This document shows positions 54,606 through 64,000 of a DNA stretch of 64,000 nt, piece by piece; positions within the stretch are counted from its first letter, which is position 1, and each line of letters opens with the position of its first letter. The position numbers and the translations under genes are program-made. The stretch is from Stenotrophomonas sp. SAM-B (lineage in GTDB: Bacteria > Pseudomonadota > Gammaproteobacteria > Xanthomonadales > Xanthomonadaceae), in contig NZ_JABBXB010000007.1 of assembly GCF_013387485.1 (NCBI RefSeq), positions 112,947 to 176,946 of the forward strand, written 5' to 3'. The notes under the pieces are model-generated. The model was not told the DNA's origin. It saw nothing but the letters and a program-made list of their open reading frames with translations, and searched no databases.

Positions 54606-57600
54606 TCAGCCGCACCATACTCTTGCGTTGCGGAACATCCGCAGCCACGGCGAATCGCCGTTCCAGTCGTCCGGATGCCAGCTGTGGTTGATCGCACGCG
54701 GGGTGCGTTCCGGATGCGGCATCATGATCGTGGTGCGGCCATCGGTCGTGGTCAGGCCGGTGATGCCGTCGGGCGAGCCGTTCGGATTCAGCGGGTACTG
54801 GGTGGCCACGTTGCCATCGCCATCGATGTAACGCAGCGCCACGCGCGCCGCGGCCTGATCGACCGCATTGGCGAACACCGCCTGGCCCTCGCCATGCGCC
54901 ACCGCGACCGGCAGGCGCGAGCCGGCCATGCCGCGCAGCAGGATCGACGGCGATTCCACCACTTCCAGCAACGCGGTGCGCGCTTCGAACTGCTCGCTGC
55001 GGTTGCGGCGGAACTGCGGCCAGTGTTCGGCACCGGGGATGATGTCCTTGAGCTGGCTCATCATCTGGCAGCCGTTGCACACGCCCAGAGCGAAGCTGTC
55101 CTCGCGGGCGAAGAACGCCGCGAAGGCATCCCGCAGCGCGCTGCGCTCCAGCACCGAGGTGGCCCAGCCGCGGCCGGCACCGAGCACATCGCCGTAACTG
55201 AAGCCGCCACAGGCCACCAGGCCGGTGAAATCGGACAGCGCGACGCGGCCTTCGATCAGGTCGCTCATGTGCACATCGAACGAACTGAAGCCGGCACGTT
55301 CGAAGACGTTCGCCATTTCGATCTGGCCATTGACGCCCTGCTCGCGCAGCACCGCCACGCGCGGACGCGCGCCGGTGTTGATGAAGGGCATCGCCACGTC
55401 TTCGCTGATATCGAAGGTCAGCTTGGGCTTCAGGCCCGGCGCGTTGAAGTTGCGCGCGATCGCACGCTCCTGGTCGGCGTTGTCCGGGTTGTCGCGCAGC
55501 TTCTGCATCGCGTGGGTGACCGACCACCAGGCATCGAACAGCGCTTCCCAGCGCCACTCGACCAGGCTGTCGCCCTGCAGCGAGACGCGCACCACCGGAG
55601 CGGTGGTCGGGCGCGCGATGCGCTGCGCGCATTCGGTCAGGGCATGACGCTCGACCAGATCGGCGAACGCCGCGCGGTCTTCCTTGGCGATCTGCACCAC
55701 CGCACCCAGCTCTTCATTGAACAGGCTGCGGAACGGATCATCGCCCCAGGCATCGAGGGTGATGTCCAGACCGAGACGCGAAGCGAAGGCCATCTCGCAC
55801 AGTGCGGCGAACGCGCCGCCGTCGCTGCGGTCATGGTAGGCCAGCAGCAGGCCGGCCTGGCGCGCGTCGCGGATCAGCTCGAAGAAGGCACGCAGGCGCT
55901 GCGCATCGTCCAGGTCCGGCACGGCACCGGCGAAGGCCGGCAGTGCGGAATGATCGGCGTGCACCTGGGCCAGGATCGAACCGCCCAGGCGCTGTTTGCC
56001 AGCCCCCAGGCCGATCAGCCACAGCTCACTGTCGGCATCGCGGTCGAGCAGCGGGGTCAGCTGGCCGGTCGCATCGGCGACGGGCGCGAACGCGGAGATC
56101 ACCAGCGACACCGGCGAGACCGACTTGTGCGCCTGGCCGTCGGCCTGCCACTGCGCCTGCATGGACAGGGAGTCCTTGCCGACCGGAATGCTCAGGTCCA
56201 GCTGCGGGCACAGTTCCATGCCGACCGCACGCACCGCGTCATACAGCAGCGCGTCTTCGCCGTGGTGACCTGCCGCGGCCATCCAGTTGGCCGACAGCTT
56301 CACCGTTTCCAGCGCATCGACCGGGGCCGCGCACAGGTTGGTGATCGCTTCACCGACCGCCATGCGCGCCGAGGCGGCCGCATCCAGCAGGGCCAGCGGG
56401 GTGCGCTCACCGATCGCCATCGCTTCACCGGCGACGGTATCGAAACCGGCCAGAGTGATGGCGACGTTGGCCAGCGGCAGCTGCCACGGGCCGATCATCT
56501 GTTCGCGTGCGGTCAGGCCACCGACGCTGCGGTCACCGATGGTGACCAGGAAGTTCTTCGAGGCCACCGACGGATGCGCTAGCACGCGCAGGCCGGCCTC
56601 GTGCAGGTCCAGCCCGGCGGTCTTGAGCGCCGGCCAGCGCGGTGCAGCCGGGTGCACGGTGTCGCGGTGCATCTTCGGCGCCTTGCCGAACAGCACGTCC
56701 ATCGGCAGATCGATCGGGGCATCGGCCGGGGTGTTGCCCACGGTCGCGCCATAGGCCACGACCAGACGCTCTTCGGCGGTCGCGACACCGACCGCGGCGA
56801 ACGGGCAACGCTCGCGTGCGCACAGCGCGGCGAACTCGGCCAGGCGCGCCTGCGGCACACCGAGCACGTAACGTTCCTGCGATTCGTTGCACCACAGCTG
56901 CATCGGCGACAGCGACGGGTCATCGACGGGCACCTTGCCCAGATCGATCACGCCACCCACGCCGGAGTCGTGCAGCAACTCCGGAATCGCGTTGGACAGG
57001 CCACCCGCGCCGACGTCATGGAACCAGCGGATCGGGTTGTCCAGGCCGAGCGCGACGCAGCGGTCGATCACTTCCTGGCAGCGACGCTCCATTTCCGGGT
57101 TGTCGCGCTGCACGCTGGCGAAATCGAGGTCTTCGGCGCTTTCACCGGAGGCCACCGAGCTGGCCGCACCCCCGCCGAGGCCGATCAGCATCGCCGGGCC
57201 ACCGAGCACGATCACCGCATCGCCGGGCTGCAGGCGCAGCTTCTCGACCTGGTTCTGGTCGATCGCGCCCAGGCCACCAGCCAGCATGATCGGCTTGTCG
57301 TAGGCGCGGGTCAGGCCCTCGCCTTCGGGCAGTTCGAAGCTGCGGAAGTAGCCGAGCAGGTTCGGGCGGCCGAACTCGTTGTTGAAGGCGGCGCCGCCGA
57401 GCGGGCCGTCCAGCATGATGTCCAGCGCCGGTGCCATGCGCGGGTTGAGCGCGCGCGGCGCTTCCCACGGCTGCGGCAGGGTCGGGATGCGCAGGTGCGA
57501 GACCGAGAAACCGGTGAGGCCGGCCTTGGGCTTGCCGCCGCGGCCGGTGGCGCCTTCATCGCGGATCTCGCCGCCCGCGCCGGTCGCCGCGCCCGGGAAC

Positions 57601-58490
57601 GGCGCGATCGCGGTCGGGTGGTTGTGCGTTTCCACCTTGATGCAGAACGCCGAATCGACCACGGCCTCGCTGCGGTACTGGCCGGTGGCCGGGTCCGGGC
57701 GATAACGGGCGGCCGGGAAGCCGGCGACCACCGCGGCGTTGTCGCTGTAGGCGCTCAACGTGTGCTGCGGGGTCTGCTGGTGGGTGTTCTTGATCATCCG
57801 GAACAGCGAGTGCGACTGGTCGGCGCCGTCGATGGTCCAGCTGGCGTTGAAGATCTTGTGCCGGCAGTGCTCGGAGTTGGCCTGCGCGAACATCATCAGT
57901 TCCACGTCCGACGGCTTGCGGCCCAGGTCGCCGAAGCGCTGGCGCAGGTAGTCGATCTCGTCCTGGGCCATGGCCAGGCCGAGGCGGCTGTTGGCCGCTT
58001 CCAGGTCATCCAGTGCGATCCGCTCCAGCTCGCCGCGCGCCGGGGCGCTGAACAGCGCCTGGGCCTGCGCGGTCTCGGCCAGCACGGACTGGGTCATCGG
58101 GTCGTGCAGCGCGCGGATCACCGCTTCCTGCGCGGCGGCATCGGCCGGCCAGCCGGCCAGGTCGATGCGCAGGCCACGTTCGACCCGGCGGATCGGCTGC
58201 CCGGCACCGCGGACCAGCTCGGTCGCCTTGCTCGACCACGGCGACAGCGTGCCCAACCGCGGCACCACGAAGCGCGATACCGCCCCGTCCTCACGCCCGG
58301 CCAGCGCCGGCTGGGCTTCCAGGATCCGGCTCAGGATCGCCGGGTCCGGGGCCGCATCGCCCTCGGTCTGGATGAAGTAGACATGCCAGGCACCGGTGAT
58401 GCGCAGATCGGCGGCCAGGGACTGCAGGCGGGATTCAAGACGTTCGCGGCGGAACGGCGAAAGGGCGGATGCGCCCTCGAGGACCATCAT
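54606..58490 (-). CDS. purL: Phosphoribosylformylglycinamidine synthase (large single-chain PurL)
   Basis: 1,294 residues, the gammaproteobacterial single-chain form. Converts FGAR, glutamine and ATP to FGAM in purine synthesis. N-terminal PurS-like part, then two AIRS-type halves ([20 protein letters not shown] cut to [13 protein letters not shown] here; [16 protein letters not shown]), and a C-terminal class I glutaminase with the nucleophile cysteine in GVCNGCQMM and the histidine in HPERTPRA. The paired ATG codons at 58490 and 58487 begin MMVLEGA; upstream codons have no family similarity. Confidence 0.97.
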   Translation of the reverse strand: MMVLEGASALSPFRRERLESRLQSLAADLRITGAWHVYFIQTEGDAAPDPAILSRILEAQPALAGREDGAVSRFVVPRLGTLSPWSSKATELVRGAGQPIRRVERGLRIDLAGWPADAAAQEAVIRALHDPMTQSVLAETAQAQALFSAPARGELERIALDDLEAANSRLGLAMAQDEIDYLRQRFGDLGRKPSDVELMMFAQANSEHCRHKIFNASWTIDGADQSHSLFRMIKNTHQQTPQHTLSAYSDNAAVVAGFPAARYRPDPATGQYRSEAVVDSAFCIKVETHNHPTAIAPFPGAATGAGGEIRDEGATGRGGKPKAGLTGFSVSHLRIPTLPQPWEAPRALNPRMAPALDIMLDGPLGGAAFNNEFGRPNLLGYFRSFELPEGEGLTRAYDKPIMLAGGLGAIDQNQVEKLRLQPGDAVIVLGGPAMLIGLGGGAASSVASGESAEDLDFASVQRDNPEMERRCQEVIDRCVALGLDNPIRWFHDVGAGGLSNAIPELLHDSGVGGVIDLGKVPVDDPSLSPMQLWCNESQERYVLGVPQARLAEFAALCARERCPFAAVGVATAEERLVVAYGATVGNTPADAPIDLPMDVLFGKAPKMHRDTVHPAAPRWPALKTAGLDLHEAGLRVLAHPSVASKNFLVTIGDRSVGGLTAREQMIGPWQLPLANVAITLAGFDTVAGEAMAIGERTPLALLDAAASARMAVGEAITNLCAAPVDALETVKLSANWMAAAGHHGEDALLYDAVRAVGMELCPQLDLSIPVGKDSLSMQAQWQADGQAHKSVSPVSLVISAFAPVADATGQLTPLLDRDADSELWLIGLGAGKQRLGGSILAQVHADHSALPAFAGAVPDLDDAQRLRAFFELIRDARQAGLLLAYHDRSDGGAFAALCEMAFASRLGLDITLDAWGDDPFRSLFNEELGAVVQIAKEDRAAFADLVERHALTECAQRIARPTTAPVVRVSLQGDSLVEWRWEALFDAWWSVTHAMQKLRDNPDNADQERAIARNFNAPGLKPKLTFDISEDVAMPFINTGARPRVAVLREQGVNGQIEMANVFERAGFSSFDVHMSDLIEGRVALSDFTGLVACGGFSYGDVLGAGRGWATSVLERSALRDAFAAFFAREDSFALGVCNGCQMMSQLKDIIPGAEHWPQFRRNRSEQFEARTALLEVVESPSILLRGMAGSRLPVAVAHGEGQAVFANAVDQAAARVALRYIDGDGNVATQYPLNPNGSPDGITGLTTTDGRTTIMMPHPERTPRAINHSWHPDDWNGDSPWLRMFRNARVWCG

Positions 58491-58524
58491 GTCCGGGGAA
58501 CCGTGGTTGGGAACGGGGCCCACT

Positions 58525-58530
58525 ATTGTA
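58525..58530 (-). promoter_or_regulatory. purL -10 box (candidate)
   Basis: TACAAT on the minus strand, 34 nt before the purL ATG. No clear -35 hexamer. No PurR-type operator was recognised around it. Confidence 0.4.
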
Positions 58531-58639
58531 CCCAAGTCGGCCGCCGCGGCCCGGCCCGGGGGATCGACCGGCCAAGGCCCGGGCCAACCTCGTTCACACC
58601 AGAACCATGCACTGGTTCACGGATTGCACCCGCATTACA

Positions 58640-58653
58640 TGACAACGTTATCA
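58640..58653. promoter_or_regulatory. LacI-family operator-like palindrome before the chitinase gene
   Basis: TGACAACGTTATCA is a 14-bp palindrome with one mismatched pair and a central CG, the usual form of LacI-family operators. Xanthomonad N-acetylglucosamine genes are known to be controlled by a LacI-type regulator (NagR), so a site before a chitinase would make sense. The assignment is inference from shape. Confidence 0.4.
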
Positions 58654-58654
58654 C

Positions 58655-58675
58655 CACCTGGCCTGCGGCCAGGTG
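58655..58675. repeat. Perfect inverted repeat in the chitinase upstream region
   Basis: Nine-base arms CACCTGGCC and GGCCAGGTG around TGC, two bases after the LacI-like palindrome and 105 bp before the chitinase start. It may be a second operator or a hairpin in the 5' leader. Confidence 0.55.
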
Positions 58676-58780
58676 CCGTCCGTCCCCCATGTCGTTGCCG
58701 GCCTCTCTCACCGGCGTCCGGAACTGCTGCACGCATGCCGCCATCCCGGCGGCATGCGCCCACCTGATCGGAGACCGACC

Positions 58781-60883
<2,103 letters not shown>

Positions 60884-60897
60884 CACCGCAGCGCGGG

Positions 60898-60945
60898 GCG
60901 CTGCCCGACTGATCGAGCAGGGCGCAGCCCGGCTGATCGAGCGAA
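60898..60945. repeat. Two tandem 24-bp direct repeats after the chitinase gene
   Basis: Adjacent 24-bp units share CTGATCGAGC and most other bases (about four to five differences). They lie between the chitinase stop and the terminator and have no visible coding role. Confidence 0.55.
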
Positions 60946-60967
60946 GCATCACCCCGCTCAGTGAAGA

Positions 60968-60999
60968 ACACGCCCCGGCCTGGCCGGGGCGTGTTGTTT
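60968..60999. terminator. Bidirectional terminator between chitinase and dsbC
   Basis: Arms AACACGCCCCGGC and GCCGGGGCGTGTT with a short loop; TTTT follows on the plus strand, and the dsbC stop codon is immediately beyond. It serves the convergent chitinase and dsbC genes, best in the plus direction. Confidence 0.75.
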
Positions 61000-61779
61000 T
61001 CAGCGGCTGCCGCCTGCCGAGACGCGCACCAGCGCCGCCTTGAGCTGGGCCGGCGGCAGGTAGCCACCGAGCTGGGTGCCGTCGGCGGCAAAGATCGCCG
61101 GGGTCCCGTTGACGCCCATCTGCTGGCCGAGCTTGTACTGCATCGCCACCGGGTTGGTGCAGTTCTTCGGGGTGACGGCCTTGCCGGTCTTGGCCGCGGT
61201 CAGGGCCTGCTTGCGGTCGGCCGCGCACCAGACCGAGATCATGTCGGTGTAGTCCTGGCTGCCCAGCCCCATGCGCGGGAACGCCAGGTATTCCACGGTG
61301 ATGCCGTTGCGGTTGAGCTCGGCGATGTCCTGGTGCAGCTTGCGGCAGTACCCGCACTCGATGTCGGTGAAGACGCTGACGGTGTACTTGGCGTTCGGCG
61401 CGGCGAACACGATGCGCTCGTTGGTGGGCACGCCGTCGAGCAGCTTGCGCCGGTAGGTGAGCAGGCCTTGGCTGCTGACCGGCCCCTTGTTCTGGATGTC
61501 GTACGGCTGGGACTGCATCAGGTAGCGGCCGTCATCGGAGACGTACAGCACCTGGCCGCCGACCAGCACTTCACGGAACCCGGCAAACGGCGCCGCCCCG
61601 ATGAAATCGGGCTTGAAGGTCGGGTCCAGCTGCTGGAGCGCGGTGCGCACGCGCTGGTCGGCATCTCCGGCAGCGGCCGGAGCAGCGGCCGTGGTCTTGG
61701 CCGCCGGAGCGGACGGTTGCTGCGCGCAGGCAGTCAGGCTGAGCGCGCCGAAGAGCGCCGCAATGGCAACACGGAGCAT
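61000..61779 (-). CDS. dsbC: DsbC-family thiol:disulfide interchange protein
   Basis: 259 residues. Periplasmic disulfide isomerase with an N-terminal dimerisation domain (residues 40-110) and a thioredoxin domain with the active site C142-G-Y-C145 and the cis-proline in NGTPAIF. The signal ends LSLTAC with cysteine 18 followed by Ala, a lipobox, so the protein may be membrane-anchored rather than soluble as in E. coli. It could help fold the disulfide-containing exoenzymes encoded nearby. Lies next to xerD, as in many gammaproteobacteria. Confidence 0.92.
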   Translation of the reverse strand: MLRVAIAALFGALSLTACAQQPSAPAAKTTAAAPAAAGDADQRVRTALQQLDPTFKPDFIGAAPFAGFREVLVGGQVLYVSDDGRYLMQSQPYDIQNKGPVSSQGLLTYRRKLLDGVPTNERIVFAAPNAKYTVSVFTDIECGYCRKLHQDIAELNRNGITVEYLAFPRMGLGSQDYTDMISVWCAADRKQALTAAKTGKAVTPKNCTNPVAMQYKLGQQMGVNGTPAIFAADGTQLGGYLPPAQLKAALVRVSAGGSR

Positions 61780-61883
61780 CGAGCATTCCGGTGTAAGGAG
61801 TCAGACTGGATTCTCGCACAGCTGCCTGCCCCCGCAGCTGGACCGCAGTGGAACGGCGGCGCGCGCCCCTGTCCGGCGCGGTA

Positions 61884-62861
61884 TCAGCCGCGCGGGTGGT
61901 GCTTGGCGTGCAGTTTCTGCAGGTGCTCGCGCGCCACCAGCGTGTAGATCTGCGTGGTGGACAGGGAGCTGTGGCCCAGCAGCATCTGCAGGGCACGCAG
62001 ATCGGCGCCCCGGTTGAGCAGGTGCGTGGCGAAGCTATGGCGCAGGCCGTGCGGGCTGATACGGGCCGGGTCGATCCCGGCCAGCACCGCGTACTTCTTC
62101 ACCAAGCCCCAGAACTGCTGGCGGCTGACCGGATGCAGGGAGGGCTCCAGGAACATCGGCACGGCGCCGTCCTGCGGGGTGGGCACGTTGCGTTTGCCGG
62201 TGAGCCGGGGGCGCGATTCGGCCAGGTAGCGTTCGAGCCAGTGCTGGGATTCTTCGCCGAGCGGGACCAGGCGTTCCTTGCTGCCCTTGCCGGTGACGCG
62301 CAGCACGCCCTGGCGCAGGTTGACGGCATTGGCCGGCAGGTTGACCAGCTCACTGACGCGCAGGCCGGCGGCATACATGAGCTCGAGCATGGCGCGGTCG
62401 CGCAGGCCGAGCGGCGTGTCGATGTCGGGGCTGGCCAACAGTGCGTCGATCTGGCTTTCGGCGAGCGCCTTGGGCAGCAGGCGGGGCAGCTTGGGCGGAT
62501 CGAGCAGCGCGCTGGGGTCGTCGCTGCGTTCGCCGCGGCGGACGGCATCGGCGAAGAACGCACGCAGGGCGGAGAGCAGGCGGGCATTGCTGCGCGGCGA
62601 CCAGCCATGACGGGAGCGCCAGGCGAGGTAATCGAACAGCCCGGCACGATCGAGGCCGGCCAGGCCACCCGCGGCGCCATCACGCCAGCGCGCGAGGCCT
62701 TCGAGATCGCGCCGATAGCTGTCCAGGCTGGCGCGCGCAAGGCCGTGTTCGGCCCAGGCGGTGTCGAGGAAGCGCTGGATGCGGACGTTGTCGTCGTCGC
62801 GCAGCTCGGGCAGGTGCTGCACGAGCTGGCGGCGCAGTGCGGGGGTGGTGGCGTCGGACAT
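61884..62861 (-). CDS. xerD: Site-specific tyrosine recombinase XerD
   Basis: 325 residues. Resolves chromosome dimers at dif with XerC. N-terminal SAM-like core-binding domain (residues 22-110) and catalytic domain with R168 (LRVSEL), H271 and R274 (HGLRHSF), H297 (LGHSS) and Y306 (TTQIYT); the lysine lies in GKGSKER. ATG 62861 (MSDATTPAL) has no ribosome-binding site, but TATGCT (62868-62873) sits 6 nt before it. The open frame extends upstream without similarity. Confidence 0.95.
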   Translation of the reverse strand: MSDATTPALRRQLVQHLPELRDDDNVRIQRFLDTAWAEHGLARASLDSYRRDLEGLARWRDGAAGGLAGLDRAGLFDYLAWRSRHGWSPRSNARLLSALRAFFADAVRRGERSDDPSALLDPPKLPRLLPKALAESQIDALLASPDIDTPLGLRDRAMLELMYAAGLRVSELVNLPANAVNLRQGVLRVTGKGSKERLVPLGEESQHWLERYLAESRPRLTGKRNVPTPQDGAVPMFLEPSLHPVSRQQFWGLVKKYAVLAGIDPARISPHGLRHSFATHLLNRGADLRALQMLLGHSSLSTTQIYTLVAREHLQKLHAKHHPRG

Positions 62862-62867
62862 GCGGAC

Positions 62868-62873
62868 AGCATA
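62868..62873 (-). promoter_or_regulatory. xerD -10 box, leaderless arrangement (candidate)
   Basis: Minus-strand TATGCT six bases before the xerD ATG, so transcription should begin at or within a base of the start codon. The divergent gene has the same hexamer in the mirrored position. Confidence 0.4.
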
Positions 62874-62919
62874 CGGAGCGGAATGATCGGGGGCCATCGA
62901 ACGTGGGCGGCGGGCCGGG

Positions 62920-62925
62920 TATGCT
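62920..62925 (+). promoter_or_regulatory. RDD gene -10 box, leaderless arrangement (candidate)
   Basis: TATGCT seven bases before the ATG at 62933. A short GGGA also lies 2 nt before the ATG, too close for normal ribosome binding. Confidence 0.35.
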
Positions 62926-62932
62926 CCGGGAC

Positions 62933-63409
62933 ATGACCGATACCCCGCTGTCGTCCACTGCCGCTGATCGTCCTGCGTCGTTGCTGCTGTGGCGCCTGCT
63001 GTCGCTCCTGTACGACGTCTTCCCGGCGCTGGCGCTGTGGATGCTGTTGGGCGCGCTGTTCGTGGCGGTCTATACGTTGAGCGGCCATGCGGAGCGCGAG
63101 AACATCGCGCCATTCAGTGCGTGGCAGTGGGCGCTGTGGGCGTGCTGCTGGGGCGTGACAGGACTATACGCGACGATGAGTTGGCGTCGCGGTGGGCAGA
63201 CGCTGGGGATGCGTCCGTGGCGGTTGCAGGTGGTATCGCTGGACGGCACGGTGCCGACGCGCAGGCAGTTGTGGCGGCGCTATGCGGTGGGGTCGCTGTC
63301 GGTATTGGCGGCCGGCCTGGGGTTCTGGTGGGCGCTGGTAGATCGGCAGCGGCTGACCTGGCATGACCGGGCCAGCGGGACGCGGGTTGTCCGGTTGCCG
63401 AAGCCCTGA
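62933..63409 (+). CDS. RDD family membrane protein
   Basis: 158 residues with three to four hydrophobic helices. The family Arg-Asp-Asp positions are recognisable in part: R20 in the first helix entry ([17 protein letters not shown]) with D28, and [14 protein letters not shown] between helices. RDD proteins are small inner-membrane proteins of mixed or unknown function, some linked to transport. It is divergent from xerD with 71 bp between the start codons. The frame is open upstream within xerD antisense and is ignored. Confidence 0.8.
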   Translation: MTDTPLSSTAADRPASLLLWRLLSLLYDVFPALALWMLLGALFVAVYTLSGHAERENIAPFSAWQWALWACCWGVTGLYATMSWRRGGQTLGMRPWRLQVVSLDGTVPTRRQLWRRYAVGSLSVLAAGLGFWWALVDRQRLTWHDRASGTRVVRLPKP

Positions 63410-63472
63410 AGGCAACTGCCAGCTGCCAACCGAAAAACGAAAAACGGCAGCGTCTCTGTTTTCTCTGTGTTT

Positions 63473-63580
63473 GCGGAGAGGCGCAACCCATTTCTGGACC
63501 CGCCGCAAGTACGTCCATGTAGGCTCGTAGTGCGCCATCCATGGCGCACTACGGTCCTGAAATGGGCTGCGCCTCTCCGC
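63473..63580. repeat. Nested inverted repeat with an inner GTAG palindrome
   Basis: Outer arms of 27 bp (63473-63499 and 63554-63580) match at 25 positions when inverted. Inside is a perfect palindrome with 10-bp arms GTAGTGCGCC / GGCGCACTAC (63527-63552). The inner element looks like the GTAG-type palindromes of Stenotrophomonas; the outer arms are unexplained. Confidence 0.8.
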
Positions 63581-63764
63581 ATTGATAGATCGCGAAGTGC
63601 GGTTGGTGAAAGCGGGTTTTTTGCGTGGCTGACGTTTTGCACTGAATACCAGCTCTCGCGATCGAAACGCCTTAAGAAGCGCAATCTTCGTCGCGAAGTC
63701 GAACCTTCGCTCAGTCGTCAGGATTCAACACGAACAGCGGCACTTCGCCGACCCATCGGAACGG

Positions 63765-63787
63765 GTAGAGCCGGGCGATGCCCGGCT
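63765..63787. repeat. GTAG-type palindromic element
   Basis: GTAG followed by the 8-bp arms AGCCGGGC / GCCCGGCT around GAT. This agrees closely with the REP-like GTAG elements described in Stenotrophomonas maltophilia. Confidence 0.7.
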
Positions 63788-63846
63788 GCTCTCCCTCCCC
63801 CACCAGCACACTGTCGGAGGCGCGGCGGGATTGCCAGGCCGGGACC

Positions 63847-63872
63847 GTGTGCTGCCATGGATGGCAGCACAC
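63847..63872. repeat. Perfect 12-bp inverted repeat
   Basis: Arms GTGTGCTGCCAT / ATGGCAGCACAC around a central GG. Hairpin-forming, no T-tract, function unknown. Confidence 0.7.
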
Positions 63873-63914
63873 GAGCCTTATCTGTTCGGAATCTGGCAGC
63901 TTAGGTGCCGAGAG

Positions 63915-63979
63915 CCGGCGTGGGCCGCCGTACGAGCCTGGATCTGAGCGATCGCCATGTAGCTTGGCGCCCACGCCGG
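63915..63979. repeat. Spaced 11-bp inverted repeat
   Basis: CCGGCGTGGGC (63915-63925) is repeated inverted at 63969-63979, with 43 bp between. It may be the ends of a small palindromic element or a leader structure for a gene beyond the window. Confidence 0.5.
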
Positions 63980-64000
63980 AATCTCCCTTGATCCGCCCGA

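Larger units (their letters stand above)
63410..64000. other. Non-coding region rich in palindromes
   Basis: No convincing gene in 590 bp. Short open frames here are arginine- and cysteine-rich out-of-frame artefacts and follow the palindromes. The region holds the nested inverted repeat 63473-63580, hairpins 63765-63787 and 63847-63872, and a spaced inverted repeat 63915-63979. The window ends before the next gene. Confidence 0.6.

Noticed and set aside
61884..62861. Integrase marking a mobile element
   Set aside because: The tyrosine recombinase is full-length XerD in its usual place beside dsbC, with no attachment repeats or phage genes nearby.
63467..63904. 145-codon open frame near the window end
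   Set aside because: It runs through several palindromes, has no recognisable start context and no motif.
63711..63974. 87-codon minus-strand open frame
   Set aside because: Covers GTAG-type hairpins and lacks any family feature; kept as non-coding.

Overview
The window is GC-rich (roughly two-thirds G+C by eye) and very gene-dense, and it reads as a chromosomal segment of a gammaproteobacterium of the Xanthomonadaceae, most likely Stenotrophomonas or a close relative. Supporting this are the xpsEFGHIJKLMND gene order of the type II secretion cluster, the glyA-nrdR-ribDEBH-nusB-thiL order, and short GTAG-type palindromes in intergenic DNA. I identified no tRNA, rRNA, CRISPR array, prophage or insertion sequence.

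Layout. Positions 1-3184 (+): 3' end of an lpoA-like gene, yraN, a DUF457-type membrane protein and a GlcD-like flavoprotein. Positions 3191-11264 (-): one long run glyA, two small membrane proteins, nrdR, ribD, an FMN riboswitch, ribE, ribB fused to a degenerate ribA domain, ribH, nusB, thiL. A candidate small RNA is encoded on the opposite strand between the riboswitch and ribD. Positions 11466-15315: an RcnB-like periplasmic protein, ettA, a pair of duplicated palindromes and a purine permease.

Positions 15353-29388 (-) hold nine tightly overlapping genes, bcsE-F-G-R-Q-A-B-C-Z. This is a complete E. coli-type cellulose machine, including the phosphoethanolamine transferase BcsG and two visible cyclic-di-GMP inputs (the PilZ domain of BcsA and the RxGD site of BcsE). 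Then come pncB and two glycosyltransferases (29553-32542, -).

Positions 32658-43414 (-) are the eleven-gene xps type II secretion system. It is preceded by a subtilisin-like exoprotease (43535-45388), a plausible substrate. Next is a giant 2,869-residue trimeric autotransporter adhesin (45546-54155) built of repeated YadA head and neck modules. The last part has purL (-), a secreted multidomain GH18 chitinase (+), dsbC and xerD (-), an RDD membrane protein (+), and about 590 bp of non-coding DNA rich in palindromes.

Taken together, the central 40 kb is a surface and biofilm region: an exopolysaccharide, a giant adhesin, a secretion machine and secreted hydrolases, set between housekeeping vitamin and nucleotide genes. 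The items most worth follow-up are the single-operon pEtN-cellulose cluster with dual c-di-GMP sensing, the internal duplications of the adhesin, the candidate sRNA beside the FMN riboswitch, a LacI-type operator-like palindrome before the chitinase, and three genes whose -10 boxes sit only 6-7 nt before their start codons, which predicts leaderless mRNAs.
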